A program made the position numbers and the translations under genes. This document shows positions 19,311 through 28,286 of a stretch of DNA of 64,000 nt, in pieces. The notes beneath the pieces are model-generated. The model was not told the origin of the DNA, ran no database searches, and saw only the letters and a list, made by a program, of their open reading frames with translations. The stretch spans positions 1,798,001 through 1,862,000 of the forward strand of contig NZ_AP019829.2 in the NCBI RefSeq assembly GCF_007990545.2, given 5' to 3'. This DNA is from Leptotrichia wadei. GTDB taxonomy: Bacteria; Fusobacteriota; Fusobacteriia; Fusobacteriales; Leptotrichiaceae. Within the stretch, counting starts at the first letter, position 1, and the number at the start of each line of letters is the position of its first letter.

Positions 19311-20090
19311 ATGTTTATCGAGAAGAAAAATTACTTTTATATTGAAGAATTTGAAAAATATGGGATAACGGCAGTTTATACAAAAAAAAATGCTGGAAAT
19401 ATGTCTGATTATTGTCCAATTAAAAATCAGGAAGAAGGAATACAGAAAAAAAATCGGGAAAAATTATTAAAGGAATTAGGTTTGTCAAATAAACAGGAAG
19501 TTATGACTTTTCAGACTCATTCTAACAATGTAAAAATTATTGATGAAAATACAGAAAAGTATTATTATGAAAAGCAAGATGATATTGATGGATTTTTGAC
19601 AAAAAGGAAGGATATTGCGATTTTTACATTTTATGCGGATTGCTTGCCGATTTTTGTATATGATAAGGAAAATCAGGTTATAGGAGCGTGGCATTCAGGG
19701 TGGCCAGGAACGTTTAAGGAAATGATGAAGTCAGGGCTTTTGGAAATGCAAAAAAAATATGGGACGCAAGTTGAGAATGTAGTAATGGCGTTAGGAATTG
19801 GGATTGGTCAAAAGGATTATGAAGTTGGAAATGAATTTTATGATAAGTTTGTGGAAAAATTTGGGAAAAGTAACAGAGAAATTGTGGAAAAATCATTTTG
19901 GTTTAATGATAAAACAGGGAAATATCATTTTGACAATACAAAATTTAATGAACTTATGGCACTCAAACTTGGGATAAAACAGGAAAATTTGATTGTAGCA
20001 GATGAAAGTACATTTGATGAAAAATTTCATTCTTATAGAAGGGAAAGAAAAAACGCTGGAAGGGCTACGGCTATGATTAGTTTTAAATAA
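19311..20090 (+). CDS. pgeF: Peptidoglycan editing factor PgeF / YfiH-type purine nucleoside phosphorylase
   Basis: 259 residues, the usual length of the YfiH/DUF152 (laccase-domain) family. Metal and active-site segments are QTHSNNV (histidine), YADCLPIFVYD (cysteine) and AWHSGWPGTFKEM (histidine). The family has been described as a purine nucleoside phosphorylase/adenosine deaminase and as a factor that prevents L-Ser misincorporation into peptidoglycan precursors. The sequence does not tell which role dominates. ACGGGAG precedes the start. Confidence 0.85.
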   Translation: MFIEKKNYFYIEEFEKYGITAVYTKKNAGNMSDYCPIKNQEEGIQKKNREKLLKELGLSNKQEVMTFQTHSNNVKIIDENTEKYYYEKQDDIDGFLTKRKDIAIFTFYADCLPIFVYDKENQVIGAWHSGWPGTFKEMMKSGLLEMQKKYGTQVENVVMALGIGIGQKDYEVGNEFYDKFVEKFGKSNREIVEKSFWFNDKTGKYHFDNTKFNELMALKLGIKQENLIVADESTFDEKFHSYRRERKNAGRATAMISFK

Positions 20091-20110
20091 AAAAGGGAGG
20101 AGACAAATTT

Positions 20111-20668
20111 ATGAAAAAAATTTTATTTTTAGTATTTTTAATGATAGAAGCAATAGGATTTTCAGTTAATTGCAATTGGTATACAGGGAATACAGAATCT
20201 GCAAGCAAAATGGTAGAACTGGTTAAAAATACAAAATTAACAGATAAAATTTATTGTGATGTAGAAAAAAATAAAATGGTATATGAAACAGAGGATAAAA
20301 ATAATGATAGTTTTATGGAAGTAGGGTTAATTTATAACAAAGGAAGCAAAAAGGGACTTACCTATATTGAAATTGCTAATTATTTGGATGAATTTGAAAA
20401 GGATGTAATTAAATTATATCCTTGGAAAAATTTGACAGAGTTAGAATATAGTAATTCTCCAGAATATTATAAATACAGAATGTATATTTACAGTCCTGAA
20501 AATAAGGATGAATTTATGATTTATATGATTCTTTATGATACAATAAATGGTGAATGGAAGCGTTTATATAGTAAAGATTTTTGGAATAAAAATGATGAGA
20601 ATGCTGTTGAAATGATAGAAATTATGGAAAAAGTGGGAGCAAGGGCAACAGATGATATAGTTTATTAA
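20111..20668 (+). CDS. Small secreted protein, unrecognised (paralogue of 28287-28856)
   Basis: 185 residues with a clear signal peptide (about residues 1-20). The mature part starts with NCNWYTGNTESASK, has a second cysteine in IYCDVEKNKMVYE, and ends with ATDDIVY. The gene at 28287-28856 shares this architecture, including the CxW start, the IYCDVEN segment and the TEDIVY end, so the two are paralogues. A disulfide between the two cysteines is plausible. GGGAGGAG precedes the start. The function is unknown; periplasmic location is inferred. Confidence 0.72.
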   Translation: MKKILFLVFLMIEAIGFSVNCNWYTGNTESASKMVELVKNTKLTDKIYCDVEKNKMVYETEDKNNDSFMEVGLIYNKGSKKGLTYIEIANYLDEFEKDVIKLYPWKNLTELEYSNSPEYYKYRMYIYSPENKDEFMIYMILYDTINGEWKRLYSKDFWNKNDENAVEMIEIMEKVGARATDDIVY

Positions 20669-20735
20669 AAAAGTGATTTTTAAGTAAAATAGTTTATAGA
20701 AGAGTTACACAATAATGAATAATAGGAGATAAATA

Positions 20736-21677
20736 ATGAATTTTTTAATAAAAATATGGACTGCATTTATTTTGGACTTGATTTTTGGGGATCCGGAAAA
20801 AATTACACATCCAGTTCAAATTATTGGGAAAATGATTACATTTTTAGAGAAAAAATTATATGGGAAAAAAGGAAGCTTTGCTGGTGGAGCAGTTTTAGGT
20901 ATTTTAGTAGTTGCAAGTACATTTTTTGTAATGTATGGATTTGTGGAATTGACAAAAATTGTAAAAGTTTTGGAAATTTTGGAAATTTATTTGATGTATA
21001 CAGTATTTTCGGTAAAATCACTGGCTCGTGAAGGAAAAAGAGTTTATAAAATTTTAAAATTAGGAAATCTGAAAGTAGCAAGGGAAAAATTGTCTTATTT
21101 GGTTTCAAGAGATACAGAAAAGATGGATAAAGTTATGATTATTAGAAGTACGATGGAAACTATTTCGGAAAATATGGTGGATGGCGTGATTGCACCGATG
21201 TTTTATATGTTTGTGGGTGGACTTCCGCTTGCAATGGCCTATAAGGCAATAAATACACTTGATTCAATGGTTGGGTATAAAAATGAGAAATATGCAAAGT
21301 TTGGTACATTTTCAGCAAAATTAGACGATATGGTAAACTTTATTCCAGCCAGAATTTCTGGGATTTTTATAACAGCAGCAAGCTATATTTTGAGATACAA
21401 TTACAAAAATGCATGGAAAATATTTAAAAGAGACAGAAAAAATCACGCAAGTCCAAATTCAGGACATTCAGAAAGCGCAGTAGCAGGAGCGTTGGGAGTC
21501 CAGTTTGGTGGAAAAGTTTCCTATTTTGGAAAAGAAGTAAAAAAGCCGACAATTGGAGATAAATTAAAAGAATTTAGATTAGATGATATAAAAAAAAATA
21601 TATTATTAATGTATATGACAAGTTTTGTCTCAATGTGCTGTTTTTCAACAATTTATTTAGTTTATTTAATGTTATAA
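20736..21677 (+). CDS. cbiB: Adenosylcobinamide-phosphate synthase (CbiB)
   Basis: 313 residues, integral membrane protein. It attaches aminopropanol (or its phosphate) to adenosylcobyric acid in late cobalamin synthesis. The family signature DLIFGDPEKITHPVQIIG lies at the N terminus. SENMVDGVIAPMFY and the NHASPNSGHSESAVAGALGVQFGG stretch are in the middle and C-terminal parts. Several transmembrane segments are apparent. It is separated by 19-25 kb from the cobS, cobC and cobT genes of the same pathway. GGAG precedes the start. Confidence 0.93.
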   Translation: MNFLIKIWTAFILDLIFGDPEKITHPVQIIGKMITFLEKKLYGKKGSFAGGAVLGILVVASTFFVMYGFVELTKIVKVLEILEIYLMYTVFSVKSLAREGKRVYKILKLGNLKVAREKLSYLVSRDTEKMDKVMIIRSTMETISENMVDGVIAPMFYMFVGGLPLAMAYKAINTLDSMVGYKNEKYAKFGTFSAKLDDMVNFIPARISGIFITAASYILRYNYKNAWKIFKRDRKNHASPNSGHSESAVAGALGVQFGGKVSYFGKEVKKPTIGDKLKEFRLDDIKKNILLMYMTSFVSMCCFSTIYLVYLML

Positions 21678-21715
21678 AATTATTTTAATTTCAGATCATA
21701 TTTAAGTTATGTACA

Positions 21716-21736
21716 CAAGGGGTTAAGACCCCCTTG
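21716..21736. repeat. Short intergenic palindrome (CAAGGGG type)
   Basis: CAAGGGG and CCCCTTG form a perfect 7-base stem with a 7-base loop, followed by CTAAAT. It lies between the convergent cbiB and speB genes. Similar elements occur at 32481, 32927, 40871 and 41788. Confidence 0.7.
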
Positions 21737-21748
21737 CTAAATCAAAAA

Positions 21749-22600
21749 CTATCTATAAATAAACAACAAGATTTCCCTCAATAATTTACAAGCTAATGCC
21801 GTAGATTGCCCAGATTGATCATACACAGGCGACAGTTCATTCATATCAAGTCCAACAATATTTAACTGAGAAATTTTTTCTATTGCCTTATGAAGTTCCA
21901 CAAAAGTAACTCCTCCAGCTTCAGGCGTTCCAGTTCCAGGAAATTCCGATGGATCAAGCACATCTAGATCCAATGTAAAATATACTGGTTTCCCTTTCAA
22001 TTTTTCCACAACTTCATCAAGTCCGTCAAAATTAAATTTTGTCGTGTGAAGATGTTCCTTTGCAAACTTCCATTCATCTCTTTCTCCACTTCTTATTCCA
22101 AATTGAAAAATCTTACCATCTCCAACAATATCCCAGCATCTTCTAATTACAGAAGCATGCGAATAATACTGCCCTAAATATTCATCTCTCAAGTCTGTAT
22201 GTGCGTCAAACTGGATAATATGCAAATCTGGATATTTTTCGGCAACTGCTTTCACAGCTCCCAGCGTAACAGAATGCTCTCCACCAATCATAAACGGAAT
22301 TTTCCCATCTTTCAAAATTTTTGCCGTTTCATCCTGAATATCCTGCAACGTACTTTCTGAATTTCCAAACGAAAGTTCCAAGTCTCCACCATCAAAAACC
22401 TTAATATCCTCTAAATCCTTATCTTGATAAGGACTATAAGTTTCTATTCCAAAACTCTCATTTCTCATAACCGCCGAAGCAAATCTAGTCCCTGGTCTAA
22501 ACGAAGTTGTACTGTCAAACGGTGCTCCAAAAATAGCAATTTTGCTCTCATTATATTCATTGTCACACCCTATAAATGTATGTATATTTTTATTTCTCAT
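21749..22600 (-). CDS. speB: Agmatinase (SpeB)
   Basis: 283 residues of the arginase/agmatinase (ureohydrolase) family. It hydrolyses agmatine to putrescine and urea. The manganese-binding motifs are GGEHSVTLGAVKAV, FDAHTDLRDEY and TLDLDVLDPSEFPGTGTPEAGG; the last matches the agmatinase subgroup. AAGGAGAG precedes the start. It is the last gene of the minus-strand polyamine cluster, 31 bases after speE. The product, putrescine, is the substrate of the neighbouring spermidine synthase. Confidence 0.94.
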   Translation of the reverse strand: MRNKNIHTFIGCDNEYNESKIAIFGAPFDSTTSFRPGTRFASAVMRNESFGIETYSPYQDKDLEDIKVFDGGDLELSFGNSESTLQDIQDETAKILKDGKIPFMIGGEHSVTLGAVKAVAEKYPDLHIIQFDAHTDLRDEYLGQYYSHASVIRRCWDIVGDGKIFQFGIRSGERDEWKFAKEHLHTTKFNFDGLDEVVEKLKGKPVYFTLDLDVLDPSEFPGTGTPEAGGVTFVELHKAIEKISQLNIVGLDMNELSPVYDQSGQSTALACKLLREILLFIYR

Positions 22601-22631
22601 ATATAAACTCTCCTTCTAGTTTTTATTCTAA

Positions 22632-23474
22632 TTATTTTATTAAATCTTTCACATAATTTGGCAAAGCAAATGACCCTTTATGCAATTCCGTATTATAATA
22701 TCTCGTTTCTATGCCAAACTTATTCCATTCATCAGCCTTCAAATCTTCTACAGGATTATATTTTTTTGAAGCAAATCCAAATAGCCAGTGTCCTGACGGA
22801 TATGTCGGTATATGTAGCTGATAAACTGTTGCAAAGGGGAAAACTGCTCTTAACTGTTTATTTGCTCTTGCTGTTGCTTTAGCATCCGCCTCATAATAGG
22901 GACTTTCATGCTGATTTACAAGAATTCCGTCATCTTTTAGCGCATTAAAGCAATTTCCATAGAATTCCCTCGTAAATAAATCTTCTCCAGGCCCAAATGG
23001 ATCAGTTGAATCCACAATTACAATATCATATTCATCTGTCTTGGAACGTACAAATTTCAATCCATCCTCGTAATAAATACAAACTCTTTCATCATCCAGC
23101 TTATTCGCTGTCTTAGGTAAATATTCACGGCAAAGATCGACAACCATCTTGTCAATTTCCACCATATCAATTCTCTCAATATGTTTATACTTTACAAGTT
23201 CACGGACAGTTCCGCCATCTCCAGCACCAATAACCAATATTTTCTTAGCTTTAGGATTTACCGCTATCGGAACATGTGTTATCATCTCATGATAAATAAA
23301 CTCATCCTTTTCTGTTAACATCATAAATCCATCCAGCGTTAGAAACCGCCCAAATTCCTGTGATTCAAAAATATCTATTCGCTGAAAATCACTCTTCACA
23401 CTAACCAATTGCTTGTCAACCTTTATAGAAAATCTAACATTTTTCGTATGTTCTTCTGTATACCATAATTCCAT
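22632..23474 (-). CDS. speE: Spermidine synthase (SpeE)
   Basis: 280 residues, standard length. It transfers the aminopropyl group of decarboxylated SAM to putrescine. It begins with MELWYTEEHTKNVRFSIKV. The QEFGRFLTLDGFMMLTEKDEF-type N-terminal hairpin precedes the nucleotide-binding GAGDGGTVRELVK. The catalytic loop is VDSTDPFGPGEDLF, and the SGHWLFGFASK segment lies near the end. AAAGGAGTG precedes the start. The decarboxylated SAM would come from SpeD at 26287-27150. Confidence 0.95.
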   Translation of the reverse strand: MELWYTEEHTKNVRFSIKVDKQLVSVKSDFQRIDIFESQEFGRFLTLDGFMMLTEKDEFIYHEMITHVPIAVNPKAKKILVIGAGDGGTVRELVKYKHIERIDMVEIDKMVVDLCREYLPKTANKLDDERVCIYYEDGLKFVRSKTDEYDIVIVDSTDPFGPGEDLFTREFYGNCFNALKDDGILVNQHESPYYEADAKATARANKQLRAVFPFATVYQLHIPTYPSGHWLFGFASKKYNPVEDLKADEWNKFGIETRYYNTELHKGSFALPNYVKDLIK

Positions 23475-23631
23475 CTGCTACACTCCTTTCAATTTGTATT
23501 ACCTTTTTTTATAAAAATCTTACAATAAAAAAATATCTAGTATTTTATTTTCAATATTTCTTACTTTGAAGCTTTTTTTAATTTCTCAATTTTTTCATTT
23601 TTTATAATTTTGTTCTATTTTCTTACATTCA

Positions 23632-24162
23632 TTAAACGTTTCTCAAATAATTTTCCTTAACCTTAATCCTGTTTAACCATCCTGTCAAAAAATCATTCTG
23701 AGTCGCATCTCTTTTAGCAAGGTATTTATAGTATTCACGCTGTAAACTGTGATATACAACCAAAAATTTATCTGGATTAACTTCATTTAAATATTTTAGC
23801 GTCTGAGTTCCAATTGCTCCATCCATACTCACAACATTTTTACCATAAACCTTATTCACAGCCTCCTGTGCCTTTTTAATTCCATATTTTCCAGCATTTA
23901 CTGAAAAATCAAATATGCTTAGTGCCACTTTATCATTTTTCACTTGATCCAATTTTCTAGCCTTATAATATTTTTCCTCATAAATTTTTTGTGCCATTGC
24001 TTTTGTTAAATCTTTCATATTTCCTTTGTACCCACATTCTCTGGCTCTTTCTTTAGTAATTCCGTACTTTGTTTCCCCGCCTTTATCATTCTTATCATTA
24101 GAGTAGCTTCCTTCAACTAGCAAAATATAATTAAAAAATTTCAAAAATCTGCTGTCAGCCAT
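23632..24162 (-). CDS. GH108-type lysozyme / phage-endolysin-like protein
   Basis: 176 residues. The N terminus has the family motif with the catalytic glutamate, LLVEGSYSNDKNDKGGETKYGIT (E17). SIFDFSVNAG lies in the middle, and the conserved C-terminal helix includes FLTGWLNRI. GH108 proteins cleave peptidoglycan glycans and are usually phage endolysins or secretion-related autolysins. No signal peptide is visible, so it would need a holin or leakage to reach the wall. It sits inside the polyamine gene cluster, 71 bases after the decarboxylase gene, an odd neighbour. AGAAGGAA precedes the start. Confidence 0.85.
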   Translation of the reverse strand: MADSRFLKFFNYILLVEGSYSNDKNDKGGETKYGITKERARECGYKGNMKDLTKAMAQKIYEEKYYKARKLDQVKNDKVALSIFDFSVNAGKYGIKKAQEAVNKVYGKNVVSMDGAIGTQTLKYLNEVNPDKFLVVYHSLQREYYKYLAKRDATQNDFLTGWLNRIKVKENYLRNV

Positions 24163-24233
24163 TTTTATTTCCTTCTTTCATTTATTTTAAGCAGAATCCT
24201 GCAGATACTGTCTGTGTTCTTATATCAAAAATT

Positions 24234-25697
24234 TCACTCCAAAACAACATTTATCTTTTCAACATGCATATCCTCAGTTCCTGTTAATAGACATCCTTTT
24301 TCTTTCGCATATTCAATATAACTTATAATTTCCTCTGTAATTCTCTCCCCTGGTGCTAATATTGGTATCCCTGGCGGATAAGCCATAACAAATTCTCCAC
24401 TTATTTTACCCGCACTATCTTTTATAGGAATCATTTCTTTTTCTGAATAAAAGGCTTTTTGTGGCGGAAGCACAACATCAGGATTTATATATTCGTGATC
24501 AAACATTCCTGTTGAATCTTTTGAATAAAGCCGTTTAATTTCTGCAAGCGAAGATATTAGCCGTTCTATTTCCAATCCTCTGTCTCCCGCCGAAATTATC
24601 GCCAAAATATTTCCCAAATCTCCAAATTCAATCTGAATTTCATAATCATCCCGCAAAATATCATAAACTTCAATTCCAGCAAGCCCAATATCTTTTGTAT
24701 ACACAGATAATTTTGTCATATCAAAGTCATAAACCGAATCCCCATCAATCAGTTCTTTCCCATACGCATAATATCCACCTAGTTTATTAATTTCATTTCT
24801 GGCATATTCTGCAAATTTAACCGTCTTTTCAAAAAGTTCCTTCCCATTTATTGCTAAATTTTTTCTTGCCACATCAAGCGATGTCATAAGCAAGTATGAA
24901 GAACTTGTAGTTTGAGTCAAGTTAATAATTTGACGGACATAATCGGCATTTATTCGCTCTCCACTTAACAAAATCGAACTTTGTGTTAAAGAACCGCCTG
25001 TCTTATGCATACTAATTGCAGCCATATCCGCTCCAGCCGCCATTCCTGAAATTGGTAAATTATCGTCAAAGGAAAAATGTGCTCCATGTGCTTCATCAAC
25101 TAGCACAAACATATCATTTTCATGTGCCAGTTTTACAATAGATTTCAAATCTGAACAAATTCCGTAATAAGTAGGATTATTCACTAATATTGCTTTTGCA
25201 TCAGGATTTTCCTGAATTGCCTTTTTCACATCATTAATCGACATTCCAAGTGATATTCCCAATTTTTTGTTAAGTCCAGGGTTAATATAAACTGGAATTG
25301 CTCCGCAAATTACCATCGCATTAATGGCACTTCTATGCACATTTCGTGGAATAATGATTTTATCTCCAGCCTTGCAAGTCGCCATAATCATAGCCTGCAC
25401 AGCCCCAGTTGTCCCGCTTACCATAAAATAAGCCTCTTTTGCTCCAAAAGCCTCTGCCGCTATATCCTGTGCCTCCTTAATAACCGAAGTTGGATGGCAT
25501 AAATTATCAAGCGGCTTCATCGAATTGACATCCATCTGCATCGCATCCAGCCCAATAAAATCCCGAAATTCCTTATTTCCACGCCCTCCTTTATGCCCTG
25601 GCACATCAAATCTCACAACCCTGTTAGAAAGATGATTTTTTAAAGCATCAAAAAGAACTGTCTTATTCTGTCTATCTTTATCAATATTTTTCCCCAT
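24234..25697 (-). CDS. speA: Arginine/lysine/ornithine decarboxylase, probably biosynthetic arginine decarboxylase
   Basis: 487 residues from the ATG at 25697, chosen because AAAGGAG lies upstream; the frame stays open 18 codons further. Short Orn/Lys/Arg decarboxylase of fold I, lacking the N-terminal wing domain. It has RFDVPGHKGG at the N terminus, VDEAHGAHF, and the PLP lysine in AISMHKTGGSLTQSS. The C-terminal domain has a YPPGIPILAPGE motif. The neighbouring agmatinase gene argues for arginine as substrate, giving agmatine; lysine or ornithine cannot be excluded from the sequence alone. Confidence 0.88.
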   Translation of the reverse strand: MGKNIDKDRQNKTVLFDALKNHLSNRVVRFDVPGHKGGRGNKEFRDFIGLDAMQMDVNSMKPLDNLCHPTSVIKEAQDIAAEAFGAKEAYFMVSGTTGAVQAMIMATCKAGDKIIIPRNVHRSAINAMVICGAIPVYINPGLNKKLGISLGMSINDVKKAIQENPDAKAILVNNPTYYGICSDLKSIVKLAHENDMFVLVDEAHGAHFSFDDNLPISGMAAGADMAAISMHKTGGSLTQSSILLSGERINADYVRQIINLTQTTSSSYLLMTSLDVARKNLAINGKELFEKTVKFAEYARNEINKLGGYYAYGKELIDGDSVYDFDMTKLSVYTKDIGLAGIEVYDILRDDYEIQIEFGDLGNILAIISAGDRGLEIERLISSLAEIKRLYSKDSTGMFDHEYINPDVVLPPQKAFYSEKEMIPIKDSAGKISGEFVMAYPPGIPILAPGERITEEIISYIEYAKEKGCLLTGTEDMHVEKINVVLE

Positions 25698-26286
25698 TTC
25701 TTCAACTCCTTTCATATTTTTACTTTTAATTATTACAATTCTAAATTCCAAAATTTTTCATTAAATATTTAGACAAGTTACATTTACATTTTGATTAGTA
25801 ACTATTTTTTTATAATTTATATGCTTTTTTTCTTAAAAGCAAAGGGGAACAATCGCCATCCCCTTTTATTTCGCAATATTAGTTATTTCAATTTCTTCAA
25901 ATTATAATATCTGAAGATTTTGGCGAAAGTACTACGCACTAATCCCAGCTCGTCTAAGCATTTTCAATTCAATTATAATATGTAATTTGATGAAAATAGA
26001 TACCAAGCAAAATTTCGTTAGAAGAAAAATAGATGTTTGAGCTTTTGTAATTTATTTTAAAGTTAAATATATTTATTTGTATTAAAACAATTTATACTCA
26101 AAAGCAAGTTCTATTTTTCTTTTATAAGAAAGTTTTGCGTCAAGCGGGGTTGTAAGGGCATGGCGTTTGATGCCCTTACGTTAAAATAAAATATAAAAAA
26201 AGAAAAAATAACTATTAACTAGACAAATCTAAAATAAAATTTATAAAATAGTTAATTTGAAGACTTAATTTAAGTATAAAATATTC
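25698..26286. other. Gap between speD and the decarboxylase, with repeats
   Basis: No gene is visible. The gap holds a hairpin AAAGGGG/CCCCTTT (25841-25866) and a 24-base stretch (25941-25964), both repeated near 61.5 kb. It also holds a perfect 9-base palindrome GTAAGGGCA/TGCCCTTAC (26152-26160 and 26171-26179). The length separates speD from the rest of the polyamine genes, so the decarboxylase probably has its own promoter in this region. Confidence 0.5.
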
Positions 26287-27150
26287 TTAATATATATTCA
26301 TTCCACTATAAATTTCAATCATTTCCTTCCTAAGTCTATCCGTAATTTCCAGCCTTTTTTTAGGTGCGATTTCATAAACATCTTGATTGAATAGATAATT
26401 TTGTAATCTGATTTCCTTTATTAGCATTTTTGTATGGAAAATATTAGACTGATATACATTTACGTCAATTGCATCGTATATTTTTAATTTTTCAGGCTCA
26501 ATATAATCTTGAATAGAAGTTATATTATGATCTGTAAAAAATTTCTTTCCTGAAATATCTCTTGTAAATCCACGTATTCTGTAATCAATTGTAATTATAT
26601 CAGAATCAAAGCTGTCTATCAGATAGTTTAACGTATTTAATGGCGAGATTTCTCCACAAGTTGCAATATCAATATCCACTCTAAAAGTGGAAATTGAATT
26701 ATCTGGATGGTATTCTGGGAAAGTATGCACTGTTATATGGCTTTTATCCAAATGAGCATGAACTGTATCAGTATCCTGACTTGCCCCACCTTTTTTTATA
26801 CTGTTTTCATCCATTCCAATTTCCTCAAAAAATGACTTTCCTCTATTACAAGATTTATCGATATTTTCTGGACTTATTCTTTCTTCTGCAATTAAAACAT
26901 TTACAGAGGCTCCTTGTGGCTCGTAATCCTGTTTTGATATGTTCAAAACTTGTGCTCCAATCATTTCTGCCACACGAATAAGTATTTTTGTAAGTCTTTC
27001 TGAATTATATTGCTCATCAATGTATGCAATATAGTCCTTCTGCTCCCTCTCTGTTTCCGCATAGCAAATATCATAAATATTAAAGCTTAACGTTTTTGTT
27101 AAATTATTAAATCCATACAGCTTAATTTTATTATTTTCCAATTCATTCAT
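26287..27150 (-). CDS. speD: S-adenosylmethionine decarboxylase (SpeD, large bacterial type)
   Basis: About 287 residues, the E. coli-like class rather than the short Thermotoga/Bacillus class. It supplies decarboxylated SAM for spermidine synthase. The proenzyme self-cleaves before the serine of LDKSHITVHTFPEYHP to make a pyruvoyl group. The conserved TFRVDIDIATCGEISPLNTLNYLI follows. The start is slightly uncertain: GTG at 27153 or ATG at 27150, both close behind AGGAAG. Confidence 0.93.
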   Translation of the reverse strand: MNELENNKIKLYGFNNLTKTLSFNIYDICYAETEREQKDYIAYIDEQYNSERLTKILIRVAEMIGAQVLNISKQDYEPQGASVNVLIAEERISPENIDKSCNRGKSFFEEIGMDENSIKKGGASQDTDTVHAHLDKSHITVHTFPEYHPDNSISTFRVDIDIATCGEISPLNTLNYLIDSFDSDIITIDYRIRGFTRDISGKKFFTDHNITSIQDYIEPEKLKIYDAIDVNVYQSNIFHTKMLIKEIRLQNYLFNQDVYEIAPKKRLEITDRLRKEMIEIYSGMNIY

Positions 27151-27342
27151 CACTTCCTATCTCATTTTCATAAATTTTTTTCACAACGATATTAAAAAAC
27201 TATTTATAATACCAAAAAAATCTATATATTTCCCTAAATTTCACTCATAATTTCAAATATATTTTTTCGCCAAATTATAACATTTATACACAATTTTTAC
27301 AATGAAAATTATAAAATGAATTTCCTTTTAAAAAATTAAATC

Positions 27343-27373
27343 AAAAAAATCACAGCTAAATTAATAACTGTGA
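27343..27373 (-). terminator. Rho-independent terminator after the beta-propeller gene
   Basis: On the minus strand CACAG (27372-27368) pairs with CTGTG (27355-27351), followed by an A and seven T. It lies just past the stop at 27399. Confidence 0.75.
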
Positions 27374-27398
27374 ATTTAAATTTATATTATGACAATTT

Positions 27399-28274
27399 TT
27401 ATAAAATCATTCTATACTTTACTATTTTATTTTCACATCCCATTACATAAATTTCATTTTCAATCACACAAATTTTTATAATTCTCTCCTTTAATATTTT
27501 TTCCTGTTTTAAAATATTAAACTTCATGTCTGTAATTATCAATTCCCCATTTTCCAGTCCGATAAAATATTTACCTTCAAATTCTTCAATATATGTTACT
27601 TTTCTATCTGAAATTTTTATTGAATTATAAAGTTCCTGATCCAGAATATTCCATATTTCAACCTCTCCATCTTCTGTTCCCGCAAAATATTGAAGTCCAA
27701 CTATTTTTGAATAGGCATGATTATTTTCTGTTTTTATTTCAAATATTTTTTTTAATCTGTTTTCAAAGATACTTATTGTATTTATTTGCTCATGATCTTC
27801 TCTAAATTTTATTATAACATTTTCTCCACTTGTGAATATTTTATAACTCCCATTTTTTTTACATTTTGAAAGTTTTGTAGAAATTAGCTCTTTTGTATCG
27901 ACATCATAAGAAAAAAGAGCACTTTCTTTAATATAGACAATTCTTCCACTTGTTATAAAGTTCATAACTTGGATTATATCCCCCATATCAAATACAAGTT
28001 CTACTATTCTCTTTTTATTTCCATCACATTTATATACTTTTCCATTTGGAGTAGAAACAAAAAATATACTGGAAACAAACAATTGATTTTTTTCCTTTAT
28101 ATATTTTATAATTTCACAATTTTTTACTTTTCCTCCACTTTCCTTCTCAAATTTTCCCTTATTAAAGTATATTAATTTTTCTCCTGTCGTTATAATCCGC
28201 TTATTTATAGGTTCAACACCAAAATCATTTATTCTGGTTTTATAGTTTATATCTTCTTCTAAAATTAATTTCAT
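27399..28274 (-). CDS. Predicted beta-propeller (WD40/PQQ-like) protein, unrecognised
   Basis: 291 residues without a signal peptide. The sequence is a run of short beta-strand repeats, for example YFAGTEDGEVEIWNILDQEL and YFIGLENGELIITD, each ending in W/I-x-I-x-D-like turns. This pattern suggests a small WD40 or quinoprotein-like propeller, mainly a protein-interaction scaffold. No catalytic residues are evident. It starts 12 bases after the secreted-protein gene at 28287-28856, so the two are an operon. Confidence 0.55.
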   Translation of the reverse strand: MKLILEEDINYKTRINDFGVEPINKRIITTGEKLIYFNKGKFEKESGGKVKNCEIIKYIKEKNQLFVSSIFFVSTPNGKVYKCDGNKKRIVELVFDMGDIIQVMNFITSGRIVYIKESALFSYDVDTKELISTKLSKCKKNGSYKIFTSGENVIIKFREDHEQINTISIFENRLKKIFEIKTENNHAYSKIVGLQYFAGTEDGEVEIWNILDQELYNSIKISDRKVTYIEEFEGKYFIGLENGELIITDMKFNILKQEKILKERIIKICVIENEIYVMGCENKIVKYRMIL

Positions 28275-28286
28275 AGATCCCCTTAA

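Noticed and set aside
22424-22606. Plus-strand 60-codon frame opposite agmatinase
   Set aside because: Shadow of speB with no ribosome binding site and no recognisable product.
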